DNA from: Clostridium algoriphilum
GTDB lineage: Bacteria; Bacillota; Clostridia; Clostridiales; Clostridiaceae
Direction: 5' to 3'
Assembly: GCF_020443705.1 (NCBI RefSeq)
Contig: NZ_JAIZZK010000009.1
Location: 61,783-125,782 of the forward strand
DNA length: 64,000 nt
The position numbers were made by a program, and so were the translations under genes. The notes beneath the pieces were generated by a model. The model had not been told where the DNA came from. It saw only the letters and a list, made by a program, of their open reading frames with translations, and did not search any database. Shown piece after piece: positions 1 through 8,518 of this stretch; positions within the stretch are counted from its first letter, which is position 1; each line of letters begins with the position of its first letter.

Positions 1-130
1 AGTTGAGGAAACTCATTTTAGAATATCAAAAAACTTGTGATGTACCAACGCTTATATGATATAATGGTTATGAGAGATAATAGAATATATGTATAAAAAT
101 GTACTTAAAGTCAAAGGAGATGCGTTAACA

Positions 131-271
131 ATGAAAAAATTAGATACATTTATAATAGAAGACAAGAAAAAAACTAAAATAGTGGCAAAGAAAGACCTCA
201 TTAAACAACAATTAGGAGAGAAAATGTTAATAGAATCTTTTGCAAAAGACAATATTGAATTTTTAGATTAG
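131..271 (+). CDS. small hypothetical protein (46 aa)
   Basis: The start at ATG 131 is chosen because AAAGGAGA (113-120) lies 10 bases upstream; the frame is open further upstream to 89, but no ribosome site fits there. The product is small, highly charged and lysine-rich (MKKLDTFIIEDKKKTKI...), with no signal peptide or membrane segment. A TATAAT-like box at 60-65 could be its promoter. I do not recognise the family. It stands alone and is followed by a strong terminator at 351-388. Confidence 0.5.
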   Translation: MKKLDTFIIEDKKKTKIVAKKDLIKQQLGEKMLIESFAKDNIEFLD

Positions 272-350
272 TTAAATTAGAAGGGTTATACAATTTATGA
301 GGTTTCTAGAGATGAGATGACCTTTAACAAGAATTATAAATAGTTTCACA

Positions 351-388
351 AAGAGGGTACATATATAATATGTACCCTCTTTTAATTT
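351..388 (+). terminator. Rho-independent terminator
   Basis: The arms 351-364 and 368-381 form a perfect 14-bp stem (core AAGAGGGTAC / GTACCCTCTT) with a 3-base loop, followed by TTTAATTTTATT. It ends the transcript of the small upstream ORF. Bases 272-350 and 389-585 hold nothing else that I can identify beyond the AT-rich leader of the next gene. Confidence 0.8.
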
Positions 389-585
389 TATTATTTACAC
401 AAAAATTGAAGGATATTTGTAGATATTTGTTGAATAATGACAATAGAATGTTTTAAATGTATGCAAAGTATTTTAATCTGTAAAGATTAATGTATTAGCA
501 GTTATGTAATTACTCGAATATAAATATATGAATGATAATGTTATTTTAGAATTAAATTAAATAAATTTATTATAAGGGGATTAAA

Positions 586-1809
586 ATGAGAAATATGAAA
601 AGGTATCTAAGTTCTATTTTAGGATTAATACTTATTTTAAGCTTAAGTGGTTGCTCAAGTATATCTGGAAATACTACGACAACAGTTTTATCTAGTCAAA
701 TAGAGTCAAAAGGGAGTATAACTAAGGACGCACTTCAACCAAATAAAAATACAACATCAGTTGATAATGATAAAAAGGATGCATATGGTAATTTGAAAAT
801 TCATTATATAGATGTGGGACAAGCAGATAGTATTTTAATAGAGCAAGGCTCAAGCTCAATGTTAATTGATGCAGGAAATAATGAGGACTCAAATACTGTT
901 AAAAATTATATATCAAAACAAGGTATTGCAAAGCTTGATTATATTGTAGGTACTCATCCGCATGAAGATCACATTGGTGGATTAGATTACGTAATAAACA
1001 GTTTTCAGGTAGGTAAAATTTATATGCCAAAGGCTACATCAAATACTAAGACCTTTCAAAATGTAGTAAGTGCGATTAAAGCTAAGGGAATGAAAGCTAC
1101 GCTGCCCAAAGTTTTGGAAACTTTTAAGGTAGGAAAGGCAACAGCTACGATTTTAGCACCTAATAGTAGTGGTTATGAAGATTTAAATAATAATTCAATT
1201 GTAATTAGATTAACTTTTGGTAATAATAGCTTTATGTTTGACGGAGATGCAGAGGATATATCTGAGAATGAAATGCTATCAAAGGGTCTTGATGTAAGTG
1301 CTGATGTGCTTAAAGTAGGGCATCATGGTTCTAACTCCTCAACTACAGAAGCTTTTTTAGATAAAGTGAATCCTAAATATGCTGTTATTTCAGTAGGCAT
1401 GGACAATAGTTATGGACATCCCCATAAGTCAACAATGGAAAGACTGCAAGCTAAAGGTATTAAAGTATATAGGACAGATGAAAGTGGAACTATAGTTGCA
1501 ACTAGTAATGGTAATGATATAACTTTTAATGTTAAGCCAGGAAGTTACTCTTATAACGGAACTGGAGCAATTACAAGCAAGTCAAATATTTTATCAAAGA
1601 ATGTAGTCAATAAACAAACTACAAAAACAAAGATTTCAAGCAATGTGAATAATAAGACAGTTTATTTTACACCAAATGGAAAGTCATATCACTATGACAA
1701 AAATTGTAGCACTTTAAAAAGAAGTAAAACAATTTTAGAGGGATCAAAGCAAGAAGCAATTAGGTTAGGACATGCAGATCCTTGTAATATATGTGCAGGA
1801 GGTAATTAG
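586..1809 (+). CDS. secreted ComEC/Rec2-type metallo-beta-lactamase-fold lipoprotein
   Basis: A 407-aa exported hydrolase. The N-terminus is a lipoprotein signal (hydrophobic run, then LSLSGCSS, predicted lipidated Cys at about residue 23). A Ser/Thr/Asn-rich linker follows, then a metallo-beta-lactamase domain (about 65-320) with THPHEDHIGG, a DGDAE metal-ligand motif, GHHGS and SYGHPH, the arrangement seen in the soluble domain of ComEC and its stand-alone relatives. After a second linker, a C-terminal module of about 45 residues (from VYFTPNGKSYHYDKNC to CNIC) has Cys/His spacing that could bind a metal. Known relatives are predicted nucleases or phosphodiesterases; the substrate here is unknown. 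RBS AAGGGGA precedes ATG 586; ATG 595 is an alternative start. It is monocistronic by position. Confidence 0.82.
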   Translation: MRNMKRYLSSILGLILILSLSGCSSISGNTTTTVLSSQIESKGSITKDALQPNKNTTSVDNDKKDAYGNLKIHYIDVGQADSILIEQGSSSMLIDAGNNEDSNTVKNYISKQGIAKLDYIVGTHPHEDHIGGLDYVINSFQVGKIYMPKATSNTKTFQNVVSAIKAKGMKATLPKVLETFKVGKATATILAPNSSGYEDLNNNSIVIRLTFGNNSFMFDGDAEDISENEMLSKGLDVSADVLKVGHHGSNSSTTEAFLDKVNPKYAVISVGMDNSYGHPHKSTMERLQAKGIKVYRTDESGTIVATSNGNDITFNVKPGSYSYNGTGAITSKSNILSKNVVNKQTTKTKISSNVNNKTVYFTPNGKSYHYDKNCSTLKRSKTILEGSKQEAIRLGHADPCNICAGGN

Positions 1810-1866
1810 ATATCTATGTCTTCTGGCTCTATTTTCTAATTGTCTAAATTTTCAATAAATATTAAT

Positions 1867-1895
1867 TTGATTTAGAGAACATATTAGTATATAAT
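1867..1895 (+). promoter_or_regulatory. promoter of the lysine riboswitch-dapA transcript
   Basis: TTGATT (1867-1872) and TATAAT (1890-1895) are separated by exactly 17 bases, about 20 bases upstream of the riboswitch aptamer. This is a close sigma-A consensus match. Confidence 0.7.
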
Positions 1896-1913
1896 AATTA
1901 TTAATTAAATATT

Positions 1914-2082
1914 TAGAGGTAGAGGCGCGATGCTTAAGAGTACCATTATAGAGGTAAGCACATAGACATAATGGAAAAGGAATCATCGCCGAAGTAAATA
2001 GCTTATGCTTTAAGGCTATTATACTGGTTTTGCATAGAATATATGTAAGACTGTCACAATTTTATTGTGAGGAGCTATCCAA
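1914..2082 (+). promoter_or_regulatory. lysine riboswitch (L box)
   Basis: The segment carries the conserved L-box blocks in order: AGAGGCGCGA with AAGAGTA near the 5' end, GGAAAAGGAATCATCGCCGA near 1973-1992, and CTGTCACA paired with TGTGAGGAGCTATCC at the 3' end. This matches the lysine aptamer core seen upstream of lysine biosynthesis and transport genes in Firmicutes. It is followed by an intrinsic terminator and then dapA, so lysine should cause premature termination. Confidence 0.9.
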
Positions 2083-2120
2083 AGTGAACTTTATTCTTAT
2101 TTCAATTTATATGATTAAAG

Positions 2121-2154
2121 GAGCCTTGGACTTTTCCAAGGCTCTTATTTTTTT
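2121..2154 (+). terminator. riboswitch-controlled terminator
   Basis: GAGCCTTGGA (2121-2130), loop CTTT, TCCAAGGCTC (2135-2144): a perfect 10-bp stem followed by TTATTTTTTT. It sits between the lysine aptamer and dapA and is the expected expression platform. Confidence 0.88.
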
Positions 2155-2178
2155 AAAAAATATCTTAGGAGGTAAACT

Positions 2179-3045
2179 ATGGCTATATCAGGAGTTTTCA
2201 TTCCATTAATAACACCATTTAAAGAAGGTAAGGTGGATTATGTCTCTTATAAAAGGTTAGTAGATTTTTATTTAAATAAAGGAGTGCATGGTTTTATTCC
2301 TTTAGGAACAACTAGTGAAAGTCCTACAATTTCAGACTTGGAATATGAGAAGATAATTGAAAAAACTATTGAATATACGAATGGAGCAGTACCTATTTAT
2401 GTTGGTTTAGGTGGAAACGATACAAAAAAAGTAGTTGAGAAGCTTAAGGTAGTAGAAAAATATAAAATAGATGGAATATTATCTGTTTCTCCTTATTATT
2501 CTAGACCAGATCAAAGAGGTATTTTTCAGCATTTCAAGAGTATTTCAGAAGTAACTTATTTAGATATCATTTTATATAATATTCCTTATAGAACTGGAAG
2601 AAATGTTGAAAATACTACAATTCATAAATTAGCTGAGTTAAAAAATATAGTTGGAATTAAGGATTCAAGTGGCGATATTGCGCAGACAATAGACTTAATT
2701 TTAAATAAACCAAAAGACTTTTCTATATTAACCGGAGAGGATGCTTTATTTTACTCAACACTTTCGTTAGGTGGAGATGGAGGTATTTTAGCCTCTGCAC
2801 ATATGAATACTGAAGGGTTCATTAAAGTATACAATGATATCGCAAGTAATAATAGTAAAGCGGCATTAGAAACCTGGAAGAAATTATATGAATTTATCCC
2901 AATGTTATTTCAAGAACCTAACCCAGCACCATTGAAATATTGTTTGAAAAAGCTAGGGTTAATAGATTCTTCAGAAGTTAGATTGCCTTTAGTAGAAATC
3001 ACAAAGGAATTACAAAAGAAACTAGATACAATTATTGGATTTTAA
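2179..3045 (+). CDS. dapA: 4-hydroxy-tetrahydrodipicolinate synthase
   Basis: Condenses pyruvate with aspartate-semialdehyde in the diaminopimelate/lysine pathway (cytosolic TIM-barrel aldolase). At 288 aa it has the usual length. Visible active-site elements are GTTSESPT (43-50, with Ser where GTTGE is common), Tyr133 in YNIPYRTG and the Schiff-base Lys161 in GIKDSSGD. The DapA family includes N-acetylneuraminate lyase and keto-acid aldolases, but the lysine riboswitch immediately upstream fixes the biosynthetic assignment. AGGAGG lies 6 bases before ATG. It is a single-gene transcript with no other lysine gene alongside. Confidence 0.93.
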   Translation: MAISGVFIPLITPFKEGKVDYVSYKRLVDFYLNKGVHGFIPLGTTSESPTISDLEYEKIIEKTIEYTNGAVPIYVGLGGNDTKKVVEKLKVVEKYKIDGILSVSPYYSRPDQRGIFQHFKSISEVTYLDIILYNIPYRTGRNVENTTIHKLAELKNIVGIKDSSGDIAQTIDLILNKPKDFSILTGEDALFYSTLSLGGDGGILASAHMNTEGFIKVYNDIASNNSKAALETWKKLYEFIPMLFQEPNPAPLKYCLKKLGLIDSSEVRLPLVEITKELQKKLDTIIGF

Positions 3046-3217
3046 TTGTACTATCGAGTGTTGGTTTGGAACTTTGACCTTATTGCATAGTTAGAGAAAG
3101 TAGTCGAGAGTTATATATATCTTGGCTATTTTTTTTATATGATAAATATTTTGAAAATACTGTTCAAAAATCTGCGCTAATTTAGTATTGCATTTAATCA
3201 AAAATTACTCATAAATA

Positions 3218-3236
3218 TTTATAAGTTATTTATAAA
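3218..3236. promoter_or_regulatory. putative operator shared with the iolR leader
   Basis: TTTATAAGTTATTTATAAA is a near-palindrome just upstream of the iolA -35 box. The same motif occurs at 19048-19066, just before the first DeoR-family regulator gene (17 of 19 positions identical). Inference: a binding site of that regulator. Confidence 0.45.
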
Positions 3237-3244
3237 ATTAACTA

Positions 3245-3299
3245 TTGACATATGTTGATTAAGTCGTGTACAATGTAACCATAAAGTAACAACAACATA
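3245..3299 (+). promoter_or_regulatory. iolA promoter with overlapping operator (site A)
   Basis: TTGACA (3245-3250), 18-base spacer, TACAAT (3269-3274). TATGTTG (3251-3257) directly after the -35 is mirrored by CAACATA (3293-3299). The same architecture (TTGACA, 18-base spacer, upstream TGTTnGTTAA element, downstream ACAA-rich element) recurs before mgsA (9297) and iolJ (10101). A DeoR-type repressor, as in Bacillus IolR, is the likely ligand (inference). Confidence 0.65.
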
Positions 3300-3348
3300 A
3301 CAATAACTTATCACCGTAGGAAAACTCATTTTAATTTTAAAAAGATAA

Positions 3349-3364
3349 AAGAAAACGATTCCTT
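3349..3364 (+). promoter_or_regulatory. CcpA cre-like site upstream of iolA
   Basis: AAGAAAACGATTCCTT fits the cre pattern WTGNAANCGNWNNCWW with one mismatch. It lies about 75 bases downstream of the -10 box and 144 bases before iolA, a position compatible with roadblock-type catabolite repression. Confidence 0.45.
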
Positions 3365-3507
3365 TAATTGAATCAAACTAGAAATATCATCACAAATAAT
3401 TACGTTTTACAATGAGGTTCAATTATAAGAGTTAAAATGAGTCGAAAAAAGAGTAGCTATTTAATAAAGCAAACTAATTATTTTTAACTAAATTTAGGAG
3501 GGTTATT

Positions 3508-5028
3508 ATGAATGAAATAAAGAAATTGAAATTTTTTACCAATGGTAAATGGCAAGAATCAAAAACAACTAAATATATGGATGTATGTGATCCAAGCACT
3601 GGTGATGTAATTGCAAAAGCACCATGTTGTACTAAAGAAGAAGTTAATAGTGCAATAAAATCTGCAAGAGATGCATTCCCTAAATGGTCTCAAATGCCAG
3701 TAATGAAAAGGGCACAAATAATGTTTAAGTTTAGAGATATACTCGAAGAACATTTGGACGAGCTTACTGAAATAGTAGCAAGAGAAAACGGAAAGATATG
3801 GAATGAAGCAAAAGGAGATATTTTAAAGATTAAAGAACCGGTTGAACTTGCATGTGGTATTCCAAGCTTCATGATGGGTGAGTCACTTATGAACACTTCT
3901 ACTGGATACGACACTGTTTTGTATCGTGAATCTGTAGGTGTTTATGCTGGAATAGCTCCATTTAATTTCCCGGGAATGATCCCAATGGGATGGATGACTC
4001 CTCTTTGCATTGCAGCAGGAAATACTATTGTTATAAAAGCAGCTTCAATGTGTCCAATGACAGCAATGAGATGTGCAGAACTTTGGCAAGAAGCAGGGCT
4101 TCCAGATGGTGTTTTAAACATAGTTACTTGTAGTAGGGTTGAAGCAGAGATACTCTTAGAACATCCTGATGTTAATGGAATAACTTTTGTTGGTTCAACA
4201 TCTGTTGGTAAACATATCTATGGAACTGCAGCTTTAAATGGTAAGAGAGTACAAGCACTTTGCGAAGCTAAGAATCATGGTTTAGTACTTGAAGATGCAG
4301 CACTTGAAAGAGCAGCTCGTGGAATTATTAACTCCAGTTTTGGATGCTCAGGAGAAAGATGTATGGCACTTCCAGTAATTGTAGCTCAAGATAGTATAGC
4401 AGATAAGTTAGTTGGACTTTTGGCTGAATATGCTAAAGAGCTTAAATTAGGACCAGCTTATGATAAGGCTTCTACGCTTGGACCTTCTATATCAGCAGCT
4501 CACAAGGCATCAGTTGTAAAATGGATAGATAAAGGAATAGAAGAAGGAGCAAAACTTGTTCTAGATGGTAGAAATGCAACTGTAAAAGGATTTGAAAAAG
4601 GATTTTATGTTGGACCTACAATATTAGATCATGTAACACCTGAAATGACAGTTGGAGATATAGAGATATTTGGACCAGTTATATGTATAAAGAGAGTTAA
4701 GGACTTTGAAGAAGGAATTCAATTAATGAATAAAAATCCTTTGGCAAATGGATCTGTAATATTTACACAAAGTGGACATTTTGCACGTGAGTTTACAAGA
4801 AGAACAGATGGCGGAATGGTAGGAGTTAACGTTGGAATTCCAGTACCAGTAGGCATATTCCCATTCTCAGGACACAAAAATTCATTCTTCGGAGACTTAC
4901 ATGCACTAGGTAAAGATGGCGTAAGATTTTACACTGAGACCAAGGTTGTAACAACAACTTGGTTTGATGACGAAGAGAAGAAAAACACAAAAGTTGATAC
5001 TTGGGACGGTTCATTAGTAACCGATTAA
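3508..5028 (+). CDS. iolA: (methyl)malonate-semialdehyde dehydrogenase, acylating (IolA/MmsA)
   Basis: The last step of myo-inositol breakdown: CoA-dependent oxidative decarboxylation of malonate semialdehyde to acetyl-CoA, with NAD. The 506-aa protein has the aldehyde dehydrogenase fold: PFNFPGMIPMGWM (151-163), the cofactor loop FVGSTSVGKHIY and catalytic Cys285 in GCSGERCMALP, the MMSDH-type context. It lacks the usual ALDH catalytic Glu motif, as CoA-acylating members do (family knowledge). It is somewhat diverged from Bacillus IolA. It is separated from the main iol operon by inserted genes but keeps the common iol promoter. AGGAGGG precedes ATG 3508 and a strong terminator follows. Confidence 0.87.
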   Translation: MNEIKKLKFFTNGKWQESKTTKYMDVCDPSTGDVIAKAPCCTKEEVNSAIKSARDAFPKWSQMPVMKRAQIMFKFRDILEEHLDELTEIVARENGKIWNEAKGDILKIKEPVELACGIPSFMMGESLMNTSTGYDTVLYRESVGVYAGIAPFNFPGMIPMGWMTPLCIAAGNTIVIKAASMCPMTAMRCAELWQEAGLPDGVLNIVTCSRVEAEILLEHPDVNGITFVGSTSVGKHIYGTAALNGKRVQALCEAKNHGLVLEDAALERAARGIINSSFGCSGERCMALPVIVAQDSIADKLVGLLAEYAKELKLGPAYDKASTLGPSISAAHKASVVKWIDKGIEEGAKLVLDGRNATVKGFEKGFYVGPTILDHVTPEMTVGDIEIFGPVICIKRVKDFEEGIQLMNKNPLANGSVIFTQSGHFAREFTRRTDGGMVGVNVGIPVPVGIFPFSGHKNSFFGDLHALGKDGVRFYTETKVVTTTWFDDEEKKNTKVDTWDGSLVTD

Positions 5029-5040
5029 TATTGCACAAAA

Positions 5041-5074
5041 AAACACCTGTAACTTATGTTACAGGTGTTTTTAA
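5041..5074 (+). terminator. iolA terminator
   Basis: Perfect 13-bp stem AAACACCTGTAAC (5041-5053) / GTTACAGGTGTTT (5058-5070) with loop TTAT and a T tract. Confidence 0.88.
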
Positions 5075-5166
5075 ATAATAGGAAAATTACTTAAAAGAAT
5101 GTTTCCATTACTGCACTTTATGAACTGTTCCTTGTAAAGTAGAAAGTGAAAATAATAAAAATTGAC

Positions 5167-5226
5167 TTAAGCGGCTAAAATCCTGAATTCCAAAGGGCTA
5201 AGGCCGTTTAATCTTTTTTTGCAAAC
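5167..5226 (-). pseudogene. C-terminal remnant of an IS3-family (IS150-type) transposase
   Basis: Read on the minus strand, 5226-5167 encodes KKRLNGLSPLEFRILAA and a stop, the characteristic C-terminus of IS3/IS150-group OrfB transposases. Upstream codons no longer match the family, and no other part of the element is seen in the 375-base gap between iolA and the next gene. A short inverted repeat (GTATTATT/AATAATAC) lies near 5268-5286. This is a decayed insertion footprint at the point where surface-protein genes interrupt the inositol island. Confidence 0.75.
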
Positions 5227-5418
5227 ACTTGAAGAAAAATTCTTAAAAATGAATTGGGTTGAACCGTATTATTAGAAATAATACATGCACTAGAAGTTCG
5301 CTAACAACTAATTACCTACAACTTACTGTAACAAATTAAGAATATTTGAATACTATTATACTGCGGTATATATTTATAATTTGCATGTATACCAAATAAG
5401 GGGGTGAAAATAAGAGAA

Positions 5419-5865
5419 ATGAAAATATTAAGTCGGAAAATAGCAGGGTTTATATTCTTGCTTTCGGTTATATTTAATACAACTATAGCCTTAGCGGATA
5501 CACCATTCAATCAAACTGTGGAAGGTAATAGTAACTATATTGTAACAGGTGAATCATATGCCACAAATATTCAACTTGCAGGATATGATTCCAGAAATAA
5601 CAAATTTTACACTAATTTGACTGCCGAAACTACTAAAACAATTGCTGTTGGTGGAGTAGCAACATTTAATTATGAAATAAACGTATTTGATGGGACAAGT
5701 ACGACGCTTGGAAATTTAGGTAGCTATGAAACACCACAAACCATTGTAGCAGCAGCAGATTCAACAACTGTTCAAGCTAATAATAAAATTGTCACTTTAT
5801 CATCACCGCTCACCGCTCAGTTTTCAACAGTTGTAACCATTGATAGTACTACTATTGCACCATAG
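5419..5865 (+). CDS. secreted protein homologous to the C-terminal domain of the ice-binding protein
   Basis: About 148 aa, with a Sec signal peptide (ILSRKIAGFIFLLSVIFN..., cleavage likely after ALA). The mature part is one domain closely similar to residues about 255-369 of the protein encoded at 6905-8014: both contain VTGESYA, the GYxSRNxKFYTN block, GGVAxFNY, FDGTS and the LGNLGSY block. The domain is unnamed to me and looks beta-rich. The start is uncertain: ATG 5419 has AAGGGGG 12 bases upstream, while GTG 5404 overlaps that sequence. It is probably exported and surface-associated; function unknown. Confidence 0.72.
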   Translation: MKILSRKIAGFIFLLSVIFNTTIALADTPFNQTVEGNSNYIVTGESYATNIQLAGYDSRNNKFYTNLTAETTKTIAVGGVATFNYEINVFDGTSTTLGNLGSYETPQTIVAAADSTTVQANNKIVTLSSPLTAQFSTVVTIDSTTIAP

Positions 5866-5988
5866 TTTTTTAAGCTATTAATTATAATATGAAGTACGCT
5901 AATGCCAAATCGGTTTATTTCTATTTTTAAGAATTAAACCTAAAAAAACTTTTTAGTAAAGAATATCTCACAAAACAGGAACTACAGG

Positions 5989-6013
5989 TGGCTAGTAATT
6001 TACTAGCCATTTC
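5989..6013 (+). terminator. weak hairpin terminator
   Basis: TGGCTAGTA (5989-5997), 3-base loop, TACTAGCCA (6001-6009), then TTTCTAAT; the short T tract makes it a weak candidate. Confidence 0.5.
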
Positions 6014-6074
6014 TAATCCATATAGAGTTGCTATTGTAATAACTAGCATATCACTCGATTAAACAGGAGGGTTT

Positions 6075-6866
6075 ATGAAAAATTTAAATTTTAAAAATTT
6101 ATTTAAAAATAACCTTTGCATTTTTAGGAGAAAGCCTATACTAAGTATAATTTTGTCAATCCTTCTATTATTCTTTTCTATATTTTTTATAAAATGGATA
6201 GTATATCGACTTTCATTTCCAAGTGAAATTGTAAATTATGAAGAATCTTTCAGTCAAGGAATTGATAATTGGACTGCCTTAGATGCCACTTGGAAGGCTA
6301 AAGATGGGGAAGAGAATGGTATAATCCAATTATCTAAAAGAAAGTACGCAACTCCATATATACAAAAAAACTTGAAAATATCACAGGCACCACCTCAAAA
6401 TTTTGTTTGTCAAATTCGCTTAAAGGTTTCTTCTTTCACAGGAAATGCAGTGACACTTGGCACGTTAGTATTCCCTACAGGGCAGATAACATTAGTTATG
6501 AATGAGAATAATCAAATAGGAGTTTCATATAATATTTTTGAGAAACCTGTTTATAGTCAAGGGCTTTTTAGTCGCCTATCTAAAAACCAATGGTATGACA
6601 TTTACGTTTTGGTTAATGGCAGTAATAAGCAAATAATAGTATATGTAGGAGGTAACCAGGTATTAACTAACCCATATATATCATTAACTACTCCAGTACA
6701 AGAGATTTGGCTAGGAGCTATCTGGCTTGAAGGTGGAGGACGGTACGGTGCACCTTTAAATATATCTTATAAAACAGTGAAGCTCGGAAATAAAGGATTG
6801 CTACCTAAACTATCTTTTATAAAGTATACATTTAACATGATTAAAACAGTTTTTGGGGTATTATAA
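6075..6866 (+). CDS. membrane-anchored LamG/concanavalin-like protein
   Basis: A 263-aa protein: a short basic cytoplasmic N-terminus, one strong transmembrane segment (about residues 24-46, IILSILLLFFSIFFIKWIVY), then an extracytoplasmic domain of about 200 residues. The pattern (EESFSQGIDNWTALDATWKA, IRLKVSS, ITLVMNE, WYDIYVLVNG, QEIWLGAIWLEGG) resembles a jelly-roll concanavalin A-like/LamG fold. No catalytic motif was found. It lies between two genes with a shared surface domain and may belong to the same surface assembly. RBS AGGAGGG precedes ATG 6075. Confidence 0.68.
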   Translation: MKNLNFKNLFKNNLCIFRRKPILSIILSILLLFFSIFFIKWIVYRLSFPSEIVNYEESFSQGIDNWTALDATWKAKDGEENGIIQLSKRKYATPYIQKNLKISQAPPQNFVCQIRLKVSSFTGNAVTLGTLVFPTGQITLVMNENNQIGVSYNIFEKPVYSQGLFSRLSKNQWYDIYVLVNGSNKQIIVYVGGNQVLTNPYISLTTPVQEIWLGAIWLEGGGRYGAPLNISYKTVKLGNKGLLPKLSFIKYTFNMIKTVFGVL

Positions 6867-6904
6867 CCTTTACTTTATATTTGGAGATAATCAGGAGGAG
6901 AATT

Positions 6905-8014
6905 ATGAAGAAAGAACAATTAAAAAAGCTACTGTTATCTTTTTTAATTATAAGCGTGGTATTATTTTCATCTAGTTCAGTATTCGCTGCTTCAGTAAAC
7001 CTTGGTACGGCCGGTAATTATGCAGTATTGTCAAAATCAGGAATATCTTCTGTGCCCAATTCTGTAATTACTGGGAATATAGGAGTTAGCCCAATTGCTT
7101 CGACGGCCATTACTGGATTTTCTCTGACAAAAGATGTCACTAATGAATTTTCAGTTTCAAATCAAATTATTGGAAAGGCATACGCTGCAGACTATGATTC
7201 GCCAACGTCCAGTATTCTTACTACAGCGATAAACAATATGGAAACAGCGTACACCGATGCAGCTGGAAGAGCTCCCAATTATACCGAACTGTATAATGGA
7301 GATATTAGTGGTCAAACACTTACAGCCGGTGTTTACAAGTGGGGCACCGGTGTTTTAATAAATTCGGATGTCACTCTTAATGGCGGACCAAACGATGTTT
7401 GGATTTTCCAAATAGCTAAAGGAATTACCCAAGCTAGCGACACCAAGATTATCTTAACGGGTGGAGCACAAGCAAAGAACATCTTCTGGCAGGCAGCGGA
7501 AACCGTTTCAATTGGAACAGATGCACATTTTGAAGGAATCATACTTGGTAAGACAAATATCACTTTGGAGACTAATGCATCTATAAATGGACGGCTGTTG
7601 GCACAGACTGCAGTCACTTTGATTAAAAACACAGTTGTAGCTCCTTCAGTGGAATCTGTTAAAACTGTAGAAGGTTTTAATTACTATTTTGTAACAGGTG
7701 AATCATATGCCTCTAATATTAAATTTGTAGGATATAACTCAAGGAATAAAAAATTTTATACCAATATAACTGCTGGAACTACTAAAACAGTTTCCGCTGG
7801 TGGAGTAGCAATATTTAACTATGGAATCCATATATTTGATGGGACAAGTAAGCTGTTAGGAAACCTAGGTAGCTATGCAACACCACAAACCATTGAAGCA
7901 GCAGCTAATTCACAAACTGTCCAGGTTAAGAATAACATTGTAACTTTGACGTCACCTCTAACTACTGAGTTTAGAGAGGTTGTAACCATTGATAGTGTTT
8001 CTGTTACCCCTTAA
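6905..8014 (+). CDS. ice-binding-like protein (DUF3494) with C-terminal accessory domain
   Basis: A 369-aa secreted protein. The signal peptide (LLLSFLIISVVLFSSSSVFA) is followed by a DUF3494 type-1 ice-binding domain (about 33-250), with the hallmark blocks LGTAGNYAVLSKSGIS, VITGNIGVSPIASTAITGF, METAYTDAAGR, YKWGTGVLI, GGPNDVWIFQIAKGIT, GGAQAKNIFWQ and INGRLLAQTAVTL. The C-terminal ~115 residues repeat the domain found alone at 5419-5865. DUF3494 proteins form a beta-solenoid and bind ice in bacteria, yeast and algae; many homologues in non-cold organisms are only called adhesin-like. ATG 6905 is chosen because AGGAGGAG lies 7 bases upstream; an in-frame TTG at 6881 would contain the RBS. 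Confidence 0.88.
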   Translation: MKKEQLKKLLLSFLIISVVLFSSSSVFAASVNLGTAGNYAVLSKSGISSVPNSVITGNIGVSPIASTAITGFSLTKDVTNEFSVSNQIIGKAYAADYDSPTSSILTTAINNMETAYTDAAGRAPNYTELYNGDISGQTLTAGVYKWGTGVLINSDVTLNGGPNDVWIFQIAKGITQASDTKIILTGGAQAKNIFWQAAETVSIGTDAHFEGIILGKTNITLETNASINGRLLAQTAVTLIKNTVVAPSVESVKTVEGFNYYFVTGESYASNIKFVGYNSRNKKFYTNITAGTTKTVSAGGVAIFNYGIHIFDGTSKLLGNLGSYATPQTIEAAANSQTVQVKNNIVTLTSPLTTEFREVVTIDSVSVTP

Positions 8015-8258
8015 GTATTTAATCTATGAATTAAGCCATTTACATTCCAATATGGAAAAATTAAAACATGTTTATTGCATCATGAACACCCTTTCCACTT
8101 TATCCATATTAGTATTGTGGTACATTCGGCTTATTAATAAATAATATGTTACCCACTAAAACTAGGTACACAGATCATACATTCATTTCGTCATATCTAA
8201 TTAATAGTAATAATAGTTTACCAAATCTTTAGACGAGAAATCCCCAAGCATTTACTTA

Positions 8259-8458
8259 AGACATACTGAATCAATCGGAGATACGATACAAAATATACTA
8301 CTTGCTGGATTAGTGGAATATTAAAATGTGAAGATAAAGTAAGGGGATTATTAGGAGTTTTAGATGACGTACAGCTAATGGCTGTTATATCCGTTGGATA
8401 TTCTAGTGGAAGGAATTTAAAATCTAAGAAAAAGGATATTATTGTAAGCTGGTTATAA
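8259..8458 (+). pseudogene. nitroreductase-family C-terminal remnant
   Basis: Two overlapping frames carry fragments of a nitroreductase. 8262-8306 reads HTESIGDTIQNILLA (family motif ES-IG-A-QN-LLAA). From 8303 in another frame it reads CWISGILKCEDKVRG, then LLGVLDDVQLMAVISVGY and ends at stop 8458, the typical C-terminus. The roughly eight residues normally linking LLA to CWI are missing, and there is no N-terminal half, start codon or RBS. Dead gene. The rest of 8015-8258 shows nothing I can assign. Confidence 0.72.
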
Positions 8459-8518
8459 AGTTAAACATATTGGAATACCATAAATTCACTTTTAAAATTA
8501 ATACGAGCATTTATATGT

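Noticed and set aside
1..59. Possible C-termini of an upstream gene in two frames (ending at 40 and 59)
   Set aside because: Only 13-19 codons are available, neither tail matches a family I know, and both could be chance open frames in AT-rich DNA.
8036..8258. Further coding remnants upstream of the nitroreductase pseudogene
   Set aside because: Short frames on both strands show no recognisable motif; the N-terminal half of the nitroreductase is not detectable.
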